The notes: generated by a model not told the origin, from the letters alone. A DNA stretch of 64,000 nt from Legionella nautarum (GCF_001467895.1 NZ_LNYO01000013.1:662686-726685); one strand, 5' to 3'; numbered from the stretch's first letter, positions 45,759-55,887 are shown. A program made the numbers and translations.

Positions 45759-48746
45759 TTAAAACATAGTCGGTTTATACTGACTAGGTGAAATTAATTC
45801 TTGAATTTCCTTTGAGGCCGCATTAGCAAGTTGAGTAGCAACAATACCCTCTCTATCCTCAATATCAACTCTTGCGTGATTCTCAATTAAAATTTTAATA
45901 AATTGAATATCTAACTTTAGTTTTAAGGCAATATGTAGAGCTGTGTTTTTACCTGGTTGGGTTTGAATGTCTACTGATGCTCCATGCTCTAATAAGGCTT
46001 CTAGCATAGGGAGGTTTTTTTCTATTACTGCTCGAATAATCAGTGGTTTTCCATCATGCAATTGATCTAAAATCGATTTATCAGCCTTTTTAACAAGGGC
46101 GATAAAAAGATCGGTATTTTTTAAATTAATCGCATAAACCAACAAGGCACTCAAAATACTCTGATGAATTTTATCCTGGAAATCAAAGATAATTTCTTTT
46201 AATAATTGGAGTTCCAGCTCAGAATTTTTTTCGCTATGGGCTTTTAAAAGGTTTAGGAATTGAGATGAATAATCACCAAGAATAACAGCAAAATAATCAT
46301 CTAAATTTTTATCTATAACATACTGTAAAGCTGTTATTGGATTCGGATTATCATCAAAAAGAGACTCTGGTTTAGCTAAGAGCAAGCTCGACGCTCCGTT
46401 TTTTATTAAAAGCTCAACTATTGGATACTGCTTCGCTTCTAATGCTCTTAGCAATAAACTATGACCTTGGGACGAAAGTTCATTGATGATCCCTTTATGC
46501 TGATTAATAAAATTTTCAACAAAGGCAAGATTGCCGAACTCGATATGCTTGATACATAATGCAATCAGATCTGAAGGTTTGGCATATTTAATCAAAATAT
46601 TGAAAATTTCATCTTCATTTGAAGAAGATAAAAGCGCTTTACTGATATCAAGTTTATCTGCCGAATATTTTAGAATCAGAGATATTTTCTTAGCATTTTT
46701 ATTTTTAAAAGCCATATCAAAAATAGTACGGCCAAAACTATCTTTTGCAGTCGGATCACAATGGCCAGCTTCAAGCAATTTTTCTAAAGTACAATCACTC
46801 CCCGTTAATAAAGCTGCATGCAAGTGCGTAAATTGACTAGGCGATTTTTTTTGATAATTAGTTGCTTCTTCGCTATTTTTTGGCAATTCCTGCTCAGAAA
46901 ATATCTCGAACTTTTCTAAATCGATATCCTTCGCTTGATGGCTAAAATAGTAAATATGGTAAGAAATAGGTAAGGTATTATCCTGATTTATTTTTCTTAT
47001 TGCTCGATACTTTACATCGATAATGATATCAGTGAGGCAATCGGCAAGTTGCTCAGGATCAGCTTCAAATTCAAAATTTGGATCATAGTAATCAACATAA
47101 AAATTGCTATTCACCACATCACCACTAGTACTGTGCTCACCGCCTCCTAAATTGAATTGGATTCCTACTGGCATTCTCCTAATAAGTAGTAAATGTTCGT
47201 CCAACTGTTCTCTTGTCATGTCCTTAGTATCAAGATCACAAATAGAAACAATAGAAACGTCTTCTTTTGCAGGGGAAACCAGACTAAATTTGACCTCTGT
47301 CTCTAGTTGACGAATAGGGATTACTCCTGTTGTTGCTGTGCCCTGAAACCAAATAATATCTTGTGTCCAATATTCGAATAATGAACGAAGATTATCATGA
47401 TATTTTGCTTGCTCAGATTCTTCAGGAAAAGTGGTGTTTAAAGCTTGCAAACTGCCATCCCATTTAGGAAGCAATCTAAGATTGTCATAATAATAATTCT
47501 TCATTCCCCTTGCAGAATAAAAATTCCGCAAAAAGGAAAAGCCATTGCAATGTCCCGTAATAGCAAGAAAATCAGTATCACGATAATTCGACATCAGATA
47601 ATAATGCATTACAGGCAGCAACGCTCGGTGATTGATTGCTACTTTTTGTTGACCATATAGTCGATTTTTTTTAACCTCTTCCAGTTGTTTCTGATCTTTA
47701 CCATAAATTAAGGCTAGTTGTTCATCATTTCCCTCGGCAATCGCCATATCCACCCCAGTAAGGCCATAAATATTTTTAGTTTTTAATAGCATTTCTTTAT
47801 CGGCATGTTCCAATAACATTTGAGTAATTTCTGGATTATTTTGACGAATAGCGTAATGAAAAGCACAATTTCCAAAGACATCTTTTAACAACACATCAGC
47901 CTTATTATCTAGGAGCAATTTAACCATCTCACTATCATTAGCTTCTACGGCGAGCATCAGTGGTGTTTTTTTTACTTCATTTTGGTAATTTATAAAAGAG
48001 CCTAAGGATAATAAATAAGTTACCATTGAATGTTGATGGTATTGAGCTGCTGCGTGTAATGCTGTTTGAGTAAATGAAGAATTATTCGGATTCAATTTTC
48101 CCTTATTTGATAGTAAATAATTCACAAGTTCCTGATGGCCATTGCTTGCTGCAAGAATAAGGAGTGCTGGTACCATTTTTTCTGAATATTTAAACTCATC
48201 TGATCCCTTTTTAATAGCCTCTAAATCCCCCAATTCAGCTAGCCGATGCAAAGGATGATCCGTAAAGCCATTGAAAAATCTGCTTGATTTTAATAGATGG
48301 AAATCAGATTTTTCTAATTGAGGGTAAGATTCATTTAGCGATTCTAAAATTTTTTCATTAAACCAATCGCGACAATTCGGATGCACCTTTGCTGCTGCGA
48401 TTTGAGAACATTTGGCCCCCCTATCAAATAATATTTTGGCTATCCCAAGATGCCCTGCCTCTAAGGCCATTTCAAATGGAGTAACCCCTCCCTTAAGGAA
48501 AAGCGGAAGTTGCTCTATGTTAACAGTATGATCTTTGATGAGTTCAGCAACCGCCTCCTCATCACCCAACATACAAGCATAGTGTAGTAAGGTGTGGCCA
48601 TGTATATCAAAATAATTAAAATTTGTAGGATGGTTAATATAAGGTGGTTTTTGATTTTCAATTTTTTTTTCAAAAATCTGGCGTTCCGCAATAATTTCAC
48701 GCAATTTTTCATACTTTTCTCGAATTTCTTTCAAACTCATACCCAT
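45759..48746 (-). CDS. Large ankyrin protein with a central Cys-His-Asp (C58/AnkH-like) domain
   Basis: A 995-aa protein. Ankyrin repeats occupy residues ~45-350 (HGHTLLHYACMLGDEEAVAE, TQTALHAAAQYHQHSMVTYL, KTPLMLAVEANDSEMVKLLL) and again ~640-980 (GKNTALHIALKLKLDIQFIK). Between them, residues ~365-620 contain AITGHCNGFSFLRNFY (Cys400), LGGGEHSTSGDVV (His538) and VDYYDPNFEFE (Asp555). The 'G-x-C-x-G-x-S', 'H' and 'DPN' pattern resembles C58/YopT-type cysteine proteases, and L. pneumophila AnkH joins ankyrin repeats to a cysteine-protease-like domain. The ATG has GGGAG six bases upstream. It is probably a secreted effector; substrate unknown. Confidence 0.8.
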   Translation of the reverse strand: MGMSLKEIREKYEKLREIIAERQIFEKKIENQKPPYINHPTNFNYFDIHGHTLLHYACMLGDEEAVAELIKDHTVNIEQLPLFLKGGVTPFEMALEAGHLGIAKILFDRGAKCSQIAAAKVHPNCRDWFNEKILESLNESYPQLEKSDFHLLKSSRFFNGFTDHPLHRLAELGDLEAIKKGSDEFKYSEKMVPALLILAASNGHQELVNYLLSNKGKLNPNNSSFTQTALHAAAQYHQHSMVTYLLSLGSFINYQNEVKKTPLMLAVEANDSEMVKLLLDNKADVLLKDVFGNCAFHYAIRQNNPEITQMLLEHADKEMLLKTKNIYGLTGVDMAIAEGNDEQLALIYGKDQKQLEEVKKNRLYGQQKVAINHRALLPVMHYYLMSNYRDTDFLAITGHCNGFSFLRNFYSARGMKNYYYDNLRLLPKWDGSLQALNTTFPEESEQAKYHDNLRSLFEYWTQDIIWFQGTATTGVIPIRQLETEVKFSLVSPAKEDVSIVSICDLDTKDMTREQLDEHLLLIRRMPVGIQFNLGGGEHSTSGDVVNSNFYVDYYDPNFEFEADPEQLADCLTDIIIDVKYRAIRKINQDNTLPISYHIYYFSHQAKDIDLEKFEIFSEQELPKNSEEATNYQKKSPSQFTHLHAALLTGSDCTLEKLLEAGHCDPTAKDSFGRTIFDMAFKNKNAKKISLILKYSADKLDISKALLSSSNEDEIFNILIKYAKPSDLIALCIKHIEFGNLAFVENFINQHKGIINELSSQGHSLLLRALEAKQYPIVELLIKNGASSLLLAKPESLFDDNPNPITALQYVIDKNLDDYFAVILGDYSSQFLNLLKAHSEKNSELELQLLKEIIFDFQDKIHQSILSALLVYAINLKNTDLFIALVKKADKSILDQLHDGKPLIIRAVIEKNLPMLEALLEHGASVDIQTQPGKNTALHIALKLKLDIQFIKILIENHARVDIEDREGIVATQLANAASKEIQELISPSQYKPTMF

Positions 48747-49028
48747 AAAAAACTCCCATGAATTCGATAAATTCAGTACGCAGATGATAAATAGTATAAA
48801 CCATTCTCTTAGGTGAGTTAAAATTGAACAGATGATGATTTTTTAAATTAAGGGGTTTACTGCATATCCAGCCCAAACTGGCAATGAGATAGCTTAACGC
48901 CTTTAAGTGCCAATATTTTGCCGATATCGAACAACATACCCTGCTCTCTTCAATATCCTGAGTAAAATCATACTCCCCAAGCCCCATGTCCTATAATAAA
49001 ATAAACTTAGTAATACAGAAGATTGGAA

Positions 49029-50111
49029 ATGACAAAAAATAAAGTTATTAATTTCAGTGCTGGACCTTCTGCAATACCTAATTCTGTCATCCAAACAATT
49101 CATGATGAATTATTTAATTGGAGAAATACAGGAGTATCTATATTAGAAATAGGGCATCGTACTCATCAGTTTGCCGATTTAGGTGAAAAGTTAGAGGATT
49201 CTGTTAGAAGAATTTTACAAGTACCTAGTCATTTCAGCATACTTTTTTTACCTGGTGGCGCGCAAATTCAATTCGCCATGATAGCTATGAATTTGGTACG
49301 TGGTTTTACTTGTGTCAACTACGTCGAAACAGGTTATTGGTCTACTATGGCTATGAACGAAGCAAGAAAATATGCCCAGGTACACCTTGCTGCTAGTAGC
49401 GCACAACAGAAATTCACTACTATTCCCGATATTACTACCTGGAATATTGAACAAAATGCAGCATTTTTACATTTCACGGATAATGAAACTATAGGTGGGG
49501 TTGAATTTCAGCACATCCCTGACATAGATGATATGATATTAGTAAGTGATATGAGTTCTAACCTCTTTTCAAGACCTATTGATTTTACACGATTAGGTTG
49601 TATTTATGCCTGTGCCCAAAAAAATATGGGTATAGCTGGAGTATCTTTAGTTATCATTAGGCAAGACTTATTAGATAGGGCTCTTCCTGAAACTCCGGCC
49701 GTTTTTCATTATGCAACCCAAAATAAAAATCATTCACTGACCTGTACCCCCCCTACTTTTGCCTTTTATGTTGCTTCTTTAATGCTGGATTGGTTGGAGG
49801 CAGAAGGAGGAATTGAAGTTATGATGGAGCGCAGTCGACTAAAATCTCAAATACTTTATAACTATCTTGATGAAAGTAACGCTTACCATAATCCAATAGC
49901 ACCTCAATATCGTTCGCGCCTTAATATCCCTTTTACCTTGAATGATGCTCAACGTGAAGCCTCATTTTTTCAAGCAGCAGAGCAGCATGGTTTATTGTAT
50001 TTACAAGGTCATCGTAGTGTAGGAGGGGCAAGAGCCAGTATTTATAATGCGATTAGCTATGATGACGTCTTGCAATTAATTGATTTCTTGCGTTTTTTTG
50101 CAGCACATTAA
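49029..50111 (+). CDS. serC: Phosphoserine aminotransferase
   Basis: A PLP enzyme that converts 3-phosphohydroxypyruvate to phosphoserine. Diagnostic segments: the start VINFSAGPSAIP, LFLPGGAQIQFAMI, and the PLP lysine in IYACAQKNMGIAGVSLVIIR. The end HRSVGGARASIYNAI is also canonical. 360 aa, normal. Start ATG at 49029; an upstream TTG at 49023 is less likely. First gene of a serC-serB-serA run. Confidence 0.95.
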   Translation: MTKNKVINFSAGPSAIPNSVIQTIHDELFNWRNTGVSILEIGHRTHQFADLGEKLEDSVRRILQVPSHFSILFLPGGAQIQFAMIAMNLVRGFTCVNYVETGYWSTMAMNEARKYAQVHLAASSAQQKFTTIPDITTWNIEQNAAFLHFTDNETIGGVEFQHIPDIDDMILVSDMSSNLFSRPIDFTRLGCIYACAQKNMGIAGVSLVIIRQDLLDRALPETPAVFHYATQNKNHSLTCTPPTFAFYVASLMLDWLEAEGGIEVMMERSRLKSQILYNYLDESNAYHNPIAPQYRSRLNIPFTLNDAQREASFFQAAEQHGLLYLQGHRSVGGARASIYNAISYDDVLQLIDFLRFFAAH

Positions 50112-50121
50112 GGAGTATTTG

Positions 50122-50922
50122 ATGGGCTATGTTAATTCTGAATTATGGAGAATCCAGAAACCCATAAATGTCTTTTTTTTCGATTGGGACAACACCCTAT
50201 CGTTGCTCGAAGGAATAGACTTTTTGGCGAGTTTGAATGGTGTTGTTGAGCAAGTCCATGAAATAACACAAAGGTGTATGTCAACCACAGGTTTTACTGA
50301 GGGTGATTATAAAAAACGTCTAGATTTAGTTAAACCAACTAAGAAACAAATTATGCAGCTGGCCGAGCAATACCATATTCAATGTGCCCCTGGGGCACGA
50401 GAAGTAATAAGGCTTCTTAAAAGCCTTGGAAAAAAAATTTATATAATTTCTGCTGGCATTAAGTCATCCATTTTACCGTTGGCAGAAGAGTTAGGCATTC
50501 ATCAGGACAATATACTTGCAGTTGATGTTTACTTTAATGCCGAAGGGAAATATCAAGGTTTTAATGAGCAGAGTGATCTTGCTAAACCCAAGGGAAAAGC
50601 AATGCAGATTGATAAAATAATAGATGCTAACCAGCGTTCGTTGTTATTAGGCGATGGGTTTACCGACTGGGAAGCGAAAACTTCTGTGACTCGTTTTGTA
50701 GGTTGTGCCGGTTCAAATCCCAAAAAATGGGTAAAAAAGAACTCTGATTTTTATATAGAACATACCAGCCTATTATCAGTATTAGCTCTGGGTTTAACTG
50801 AGCAAGAGCAGGAAGTTCTTTCAGAAGAATACCAGGCCTTTTATAGGCAGGGGTTGGTTGATATTCAAGAAGGCAGAGTTCTAATTAAGGAGCATAATAA
50901 TGTTTACCATACAAATTCTTGA
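50122..50922 (+). CDS. serB: Phosphoserine phosphatase-like HAD hydrolase
   Basis: A 267-aa HAD phosphatase. Nucleophile motif VFFFDWDNTLSLLEG, motif II serine in IYIISAGIKSSI, and motif IV LLLGDGFTDWEAK. Fits SerB, the last step of serine synthesis, and its place between serC and serA supports that. ATG at 50122 has AGGAG seven bases upstream and lies 10 bases after serC; the open frame begins within serC. Confidence 0.9.
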   Translation: MGYVNSELWRIQKPINVFFFDWDNTLSLLEGIDFLASLNGVVEQVHEITQRCMSTTGFTEGDYKKRLDLVKPTKKQIMQLAEQYHIQCAPGAREVIRLLKSLGKKIYIISAGIKSSILPLAEELGIHQDNILAVDVYFNAEGKYQGFNEQSDLAKPKGKAMQIDKIIDANQRSLLLGDGFTDWEAKTSVTRFVGCAGSNPKKWVKKNSDFYIEHTSLLSVLALGLTEQEQEVLSEEYQAFYRQGLVDIQEGRVLIKEHNNVYHTNS

Positions 50923-52102
50923 TAATATAGCGCCAACGGCTCTAAAACAGTTTACACCTCCTAATTATAAATTAGGGAACCATTTCGAAAATCCTGACGT
51001 AATATTGGTTCGTTCCCATAAATTACACCATCATTCTTTTCCTTTGGAGCTTAAAGCAGTGGGGCGTGCAGGAGTTGGTACTGATAATATTCCAGTTGAT
51101 TCTCTTACTGCTCTTGGTGTCCCTGTTTTTTATGCTCCTGGTGCCAATGCCAATGCAGTAAAAGAGCTTGTTTTAGCAGCAATGTTAATTGGTTATCGTC
51201 ATTTGGATGAAGCAAGAATGTTTTTAACTCGTTTGGAAAAACATGATAAAGAATCCCTGTCTCTGGAAATTGAGTCACAAAAAAAACAGTTTGTTGGCCA
51301 TGAAATTTCAGGCAAAACTCTGGGGGTAATTGGATTAGGCAATATAGGCGTTAAAGTAGCTAATGCAGCTCTTGCTTTAGGCATGAGAGTATTAGGATAT
51401 GATCCTCATATGACTCTTCCTAATGCACTGTCATTAGACCCTAATGTTGAGAAAATTGATGATATAGAATCGATCTTACCCAACTCAGACATTATTACGT
51501 TACATGTACCCTTAACTGCTGATACGACACACTTAATTAATGAAAAAAATGCTTCTTTGATAAAAGCGAACTCACTCTTATTGAATTTTTCTCGCGAGCA
51601 AGTAGTCAGTGAAGCAGCAATCATTAATCAATTAGAGATAAAGAATATTTTAGGTTACATTACAGACTTCCCAACTCCTAATCTAACCAATCATCCAAGA
51701 GTATTAAGTTTTCCCCATTTAGGTGCTAGCACTACCGAAGCAGAAGTGAACTCAGCAGAAATGGTGATTCGTAATATTATTAATTACCTTAATTTTGGTA
51801 TTATAGAGCATTCAGTTAATTTTCCTGATACATTTTTACCTACAACTAAGATACCCAATTGTTACCGTATTATTGTGATTAATCAAAACAAACCAGGAGT
51901 AATCGCTCATTGTACACAAAGAATTTCTCAATTAGGATACAATATTGAACGTATGGTTAATACTTCCAGAGACAGCATCGCGGTCAATCTAATAGACGTA
52001 TCAGGAGTTAATTCATCACCTAAAGAATTAGCCAAGAATTTTTCATCAATTGAGAGTGTAATACGATTTCATATCATTTCTCCATTAGAGATGGAAACAT
52101 AG
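50900..52102 (+). CDS. serA: D-3-phosphoglycerate dehydrogenase
   Basis: Commits 3-phosphoglycerate to serine. Substrate domain with VGRAGVGTDNIPVD, NAD Rossmann loop GVIGLGNIGVKVANAALALG, LHVPLTADTTHLIN, and catalytic His in SFPHLGASTTEAE. Residues ~325-400 form an ACT domain (YRIIVINQNKPGVIAH) that normally gives serine feedback. 400 aa. Overlaps serB by 23 bases with AAGGAG at its start, so the three genes are one operon and supply a complete 3PG-to-serine pathway. Confidence 0.95.
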   Translation: MFTIQILDNIAPTALKQFTPPNYKLGNHFENPDVILVRSHKLHHHSFPLELKAVGRAGVGTDNIPVDSLTALGVPVFYAPGANANAVKELVLAAMLIGYRHLDEARMFLTRLEKHDKESLSLEIESQKKQFVGHEISGKTLGVIGLGNIGVKVANAALALGMRVLGYDPHMTLPNALSLDPNVEKIDDIESILPNSDIITLHVPLTADTTHLINEKNASLIKANSLLLNFSREQVVSEAAIINQLEIKNILGYITDFPTPNLTNHPRVLSFPHLGASTTEAEVNSAEMVIRNIINYLNFGIIEHSVNFPDTFLPTTKIPNCYRIIVINQNKPGVIAHCTQRISQLGYNIERMVNTSRDSIAVNLIDVSGVNSSPKELAKNFSSIESVIRFHIISPLEMET

Positions 52103-52374
52103 GGGTATGACAATCATTAGAATGAAAAGTTATTCTAAGAAAATCATCTCATTGCTTAATCATTATTTTTCATATAGGTTTAGGACTCATGAGCCGGAAT
52201 CGAATAAAACACTCTCCCTCGATATCCAGTTTTGATGATACAACTGTTAACAAAGTATCTGCCACAATAAAATTATCTGATCCCTCCTCGATTAGCCATA
52301 CACCTTGTTTAACAGATATAACCTGATTGCTTGACCACGACAACTGGGTGAAAAAAAGCTGTGTGTTGGCGTAG

Positions 52375-54561
52375 TTACATACAAATCCCCTTAGGAGGTG
52401 ATTTATGTGCTGAAAGCTTCAATTGGGTTGATGCGATGCCATCCAAAGCCGAATATAATTCCTTTGCTGGAATGTCTTCGATACGAATATGTTTGGTTTT
52501 GTGAGTGTAATGGGAGTCTAAACACAGACCGCTATTTTGGTTCCAGAAAAATATCTTATCTAATCCAACCAGTGTATCAATCTGATGGCATAATGTTAAG
52601 CTGTCTTTAAATTCTCTTAAACGATAAGCTAAAATATAGAATGGTATTGGCTTGTCAGTGCCTTCAGATAAAATGATATTTTCCATTTCACTATAAGTAA
52701 CTGAAACGGTGGAGTTCGGAGCAATTTTATGAATAATATCTTCAGGAAATAATCCAGTCATCTCCTTCCATTCATCACGATCCCTAATCATATCAGCAAT
52801 GATAAGAAGATTGTCATCATATCGATCAGTTTTACTCCAGAATGAAGCCTTGGATATTCTGTTCATTAAATTTTTAAAAAAATTGCAAAAAAGCTCATCA
52901 ATACAATCTTTGTTTGCGGCTAATCTCCTCCTGGTTAAACTAATATCCATATCTGTTAATATCCAAATTGCTTTTGACATATCATGTTCTTTTTCGCTTT
53001 CTAGTAATTGTCGTAAATGTCTAAACATGACCTTGTATTGATTCGATCCATTACGCCAGCAATGATAATAATCATGGGTTCTTGCTGCAAATAGGCTCAT
53101 CTGAAGACCGTGTACCTTGGGTATGGGTTTTAAATCTGGATGTGGCGCTTCTATAGGGCGAGATTGTCTGCGTAGATTGTATCCTTTAGGATTCTCATCC
53201 ATCTGGCGTATGCGACGAATAGGAATTTGTCCCGCATTATTCACAATTTTGGTTGCATGTTCGATACCATGCATGGCGATTTGAAGTTTATTCAGCACGG
53301 AAGAAGGCGTGATAATCATGCAGAGCAAAGGGCTGTGAGGATTGTTTTCATCGTAATTAGGATTAATTGCTATAAATGGAAATGATTCTTTAGTTCTCAT
53401 GGCTATAATAAAAGCCATAACGCTATTTGATTCAATGCGATTTAATTTAGAAAACTCAGGAAATAAACGCTTATTATCACAAATAAACGAATAGATGCGT
53501 TTTTTTGCATCAGCATCATTAGTTTTTATTAACATATCAACCGCATAGTATAGTTCCGCTTTTTGTTTTAATTCATTTTCCTTAATGAGATTAAAAATCA
53601 ATAAAATGATTGGAAGCAAGACGCTTTGGTTATTGATTTGAAAGTTTATAACCCAATATAAAAGTATGCTAAGAAACATGTTTGTTTCGTTAGCTTGAAA
53701 TTTTTTTAGAAATTGTTTTATAACGGGGCCAAAATAAGGCCTAGATCGGATATCAACTATTTGATATGGATCTAATAAGGTTTCGAAAAAATTAAATTCG
53801 AAAGCACGCGGTAGATCAATGCTAAAGTAGCATCGTTGATTTTCCGATACTTTTTGTAAGCGATTTTTAAAATCAAGAATTTTTTCTTTAGTCGCATAGG
53901 GAATGGATTCTGGATGATATGGTCCTTTGCCATCAAAAAATTGATGTTGTTTAATGCTTGAACCATCTTTTTTAAATAACTCACAAGCCATAAACATATC
54001 AAGCGCAGTACCTAACTCACTCTCATTTATTTTTTCTTTGCGAAATGCTTTGTAAATATCTCTGACAAAATCCTCATCAAGAAAATCTAATTCAGACCAT
54101 CGACCTTCATTAATTAATGTTGCATATTCATTCGCCTTGGAGCCAAAAGCTTCTTTCATAAAACCCATATTTAGTGGCCCAGTCAGTGTTTCTGTGTATT
54201 TACGAGTAGATGATTTACCAGTTTTACAAGTGAATGATTTACTTTTTTTGAGACGCCATGCTCTTTGCAGCACTCTAGCAGCCTGCTCTTCATAAGCATT
54301 TCCAACGACCAACCAAAAGTGAGGGTTAGCCTGGGCCTTAGCTACAGTCACTATTTTATATCTTTCATCTTTTTTACGGAAAAATGAAAATGCAGATACT
54401 TTTTTCTCTTTACGTGATTCTGCAGCAAAGAGTGGAATAAGCTCAGGCTCAGGCGTTGGCTCTTTCTGAGTCAATTTACTATTCTGATTGGTCAAATTTT
54501 TAGCGGCAGAATGCTCTTTCTCACGCAGCTTCTTCCTTCTTTTTGGATTTTTTCTTTGCAT
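52375..54561 (-). CDS. Large orphan protein with an IQ-like motif, effector candidate
   Basis: A 728-aa protein without signal peptide. The N-terminus is highly basic (MQRKNPKRRKKLREKEHSAA). Residues 94-109 read AARVLQRAWRLKKSKS, an IQ-like motif ([FILV]Q-x3-[RK]-x4-[RK]) that in eukaryotes binds calmodulin; L. pneumophila SidJ is a calmodulin-dependent effector with such a motif. The middle has two hydrophobic helices (ILLYWVINFQINNQS, LLPIILLIFNLIKE). Near residue 500 is a His/Asp cluster (LFAARTHDYYHCWRNG), a possible metal or active site. No family could be assigned. Confidence 0.65.
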   Translation of the reverse strand: MQRKNPKRRKKLREKEHSAAKNLTNQNSKLTQKEPTPEPELIPLFAAESRKEKKVSAFSFFRKKDERYKIVTVAKAQANPHFWLVVGNAYEEQAARVLQRAWRLKKSKSFTCKTGKSSTRKYTETLTGPLNMGFMKEAFGSKANEYATLINEGRWSELDFLDEDFVRDIYKAFRKEKINESELGTALDMFMACELFKKDGSSIKQHQFFDGKGPYHPESIPYATKEKILDFKNRLQKVSENQRCYFSIDLPRAFEFNFFETLLDPYQIVDIRSRPYFGPVIKQFLKKFQANETNMFLSILLYWVINFQINNQSVLLPIILLIFNLIKENELKQKAELYYAVDMLIKTNDADAKKRIYSFICDNKRLFPEFSKLNRIESNSVMAFIIAMRTKESFPFIAINPNYDENNPHSPLLCMIITPSSVLNKLQIAMHGIEHATKIVNNAGQIPIRRIRQMDENPKGYNLRRQSRPIEAPHPDLKPIPKVHGLQMSLFAARTHDYYHCWRNGSNQYKVMFRHLRQLLESEKEHDMSKAIWILTDMDISLTRRRLAANKDCIDELFCNFFKNLMNRISKASFWSKTDRYDDNLLIIADMIRDRDEWKEMTGLFPEDIIHKIAPNSTVSVTYSEMENIILSEGTDKPIPFYILAYRLREFKDSLTLCHQIDTLVGLDKIFFWNQNSGLCLDSHYTHKTKHIRIEDIPAKELYSALDGIASTQLKLSAHKSPPKGICM

Positions 54562-54853
54562 ATATTAATATCTATAGATAGTGTCTTATGGAGTTTCGAC
54601 AGACAGAGTAAATTTGTCGCATCTGTTTCTGATTTTTGATTTCATATATTCTGCAGTAATTATTTGGGGGATGCTACTGATCCGTTTACTGAAGCAACTC
54701 TTCTTTGTTTTTTGGAAAACCATTTAATATTATCTTTGATAACAGACATCGATTACAACAATCAAATGTTCCTAATTGAACCAAATTCAAAATTTCATGC
54801 TCGTTTTAGCTTAAACTATGTAGCTTATTAAATGTTTAGTCGAGCATAGAGAA

Positions 54854-55408
54854 ATGAATATTATTGAGCCATTGATATTAGGGATGGTTTTGAGTGCTGA
54901 CTCGTTTTCAGCTGCGGTAGCAATGGGACTTCGGCCTCATAAATTTAGCGACTCTTTTAGATTCGCTCTTGTATCAGGTGGTGCGGAGTTTATTGCCACA
55001 TTTATCGGGGTTGTAGCCGGTGACACTATTATTTCACGTTTTAGTTCAATAGATCATTGGATTGCTTTTTTACTATTATTTGTTGTTGCTATCCATATGG
55101 CCTATGAAGGTGTTAAAGAGTGGAGAAATAGAAATGGTGGTACCAAACCGCTTGAGTTTCATGGTTTTTTCAAACTCTTAGTGGTTGCTATCGCAACAAG
55201 CTTGGATGCTTTAGCTGTTGGAGTGAGTCTAGGAATTGCTAATAAACCGTTATTACCTTACTTGGTCTCAATTGGTGGCTGGGCTTTTGGCTCAACGATA
55301 GTTGGCATGGCGATAGCAAGAAAAATACCCGAACATTTATCTGCGATTTTTAATGTAATTGGGGCGCTTATTCTTTTTATTCTTTCCATTCATATGTTGA
55401 AAATATAA
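54854..55408 (+). CDS. mntP: Manganese efflux pump MntP
   Basis: A 184-aa six-helix membrane protein of the MntP (DUF204) family that exports Mn2+. Two inverted-repeat signature segments are visible: LGMVLSADSFSAAVAMGL and VAIATSLDALAVGVSLG, each with the membrane Asp that binds the metal. 184 aa is normal. The 292-base upstream gap was inspected for a yybP-ykoY Mn riboswitch without a convincing match. Confidence 0.95.
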   Translation: MNIIEPLILGMVLSADSFSAAVAMGLRPHKFSDSFRFALVSGGAEFIATFIGVVAGDTIISRFSSIDHWIAFLLLFVVAIHMAYEGVKEWRNRNGGTKPLEFHGFFKLLVVAIATSLDALAVGVSLGIANKPLLPYLVSIGGWAFGSTIVGMAIARKIPEHLSAIFNVIGALILFILSIHMLKI

Positions 55409-55598
55409 GTTTCTTTTAACTTTACAGAAATAATTACCAATTCAAACTTCAGTGAGCGGTTTGCAACAGTTCTTTTATGTAGGTGGATGCATCTTAAGAT
55501 GGATTAGGCTTCTTACTCTAAGTTAAGTTTGCTCACAGTATCTATAATCTGGCTTCCTCTTTTATGCTATTAGCCATGCAAAACCAACCCCCTACGAG

Positions 55599-55808
55599 AT
55601 GGATAGGAATAAGACAACTACTTTTTTGTTTGTAACGCTTATATCTTTTGGCTTGTTCATGAAAGCTTTTGCAGTTAAGAAAATTTCATCTGATGAAATC
55701 AAACAAGAAATTTCTGAGATGTATCAAAAGGATAAGGGGAACAGATGGAAAGCTAATGTTCTCAAACGAGAAAATTTTCTTAAGAACTCGATTAGTATTT
55801 ACGCCTAG
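55599..55808 (+). CDS. Small exported hypothetical protein
   Basis: A 69-aa protein with a signal-like N-terminus (TTTFLFVTLISFGLFMKAFA) and a short Lys/Glu-rich mature part (IKQEISEMYQKDKGNRWKAN). The start lacks a strong ribosome-binding site. It may be genuine and small or the surviving head of a longer gene. Confidence 0.45.
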   Translation: MDRNKTTTFLFVTLISFGLFMKAFAVKKISSDEIKQEISEMYQKDKGNRWKANVLKRENFLKNSISIYA

Positions 55809-55887
55809 ACATCTGAGATAAGCAGTATATTTTTTTCCTCATACTATAATAAAATGATGGATAGGATATCTTTTTAGGGGATCTGTC

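Noticed and set aside
48709-48987. Minus-strand open frame of 92 codons upstream of the large ankyrin gene
   Set aside because: Composition is not protein-like, it overlaps the ankyrin start in another frame and no motif or ribosome-binding site supports it.
54562-54853. Possible yybP-ykoY manganese riboswitch upstream of mntP
   Set aside because: TTTGGGGGATGCTAC near 54660 recalls the conserved GGGGAGTA, but the second conserved arm (TCAACATACTC-like) is missing and the helices cannot be drawn.
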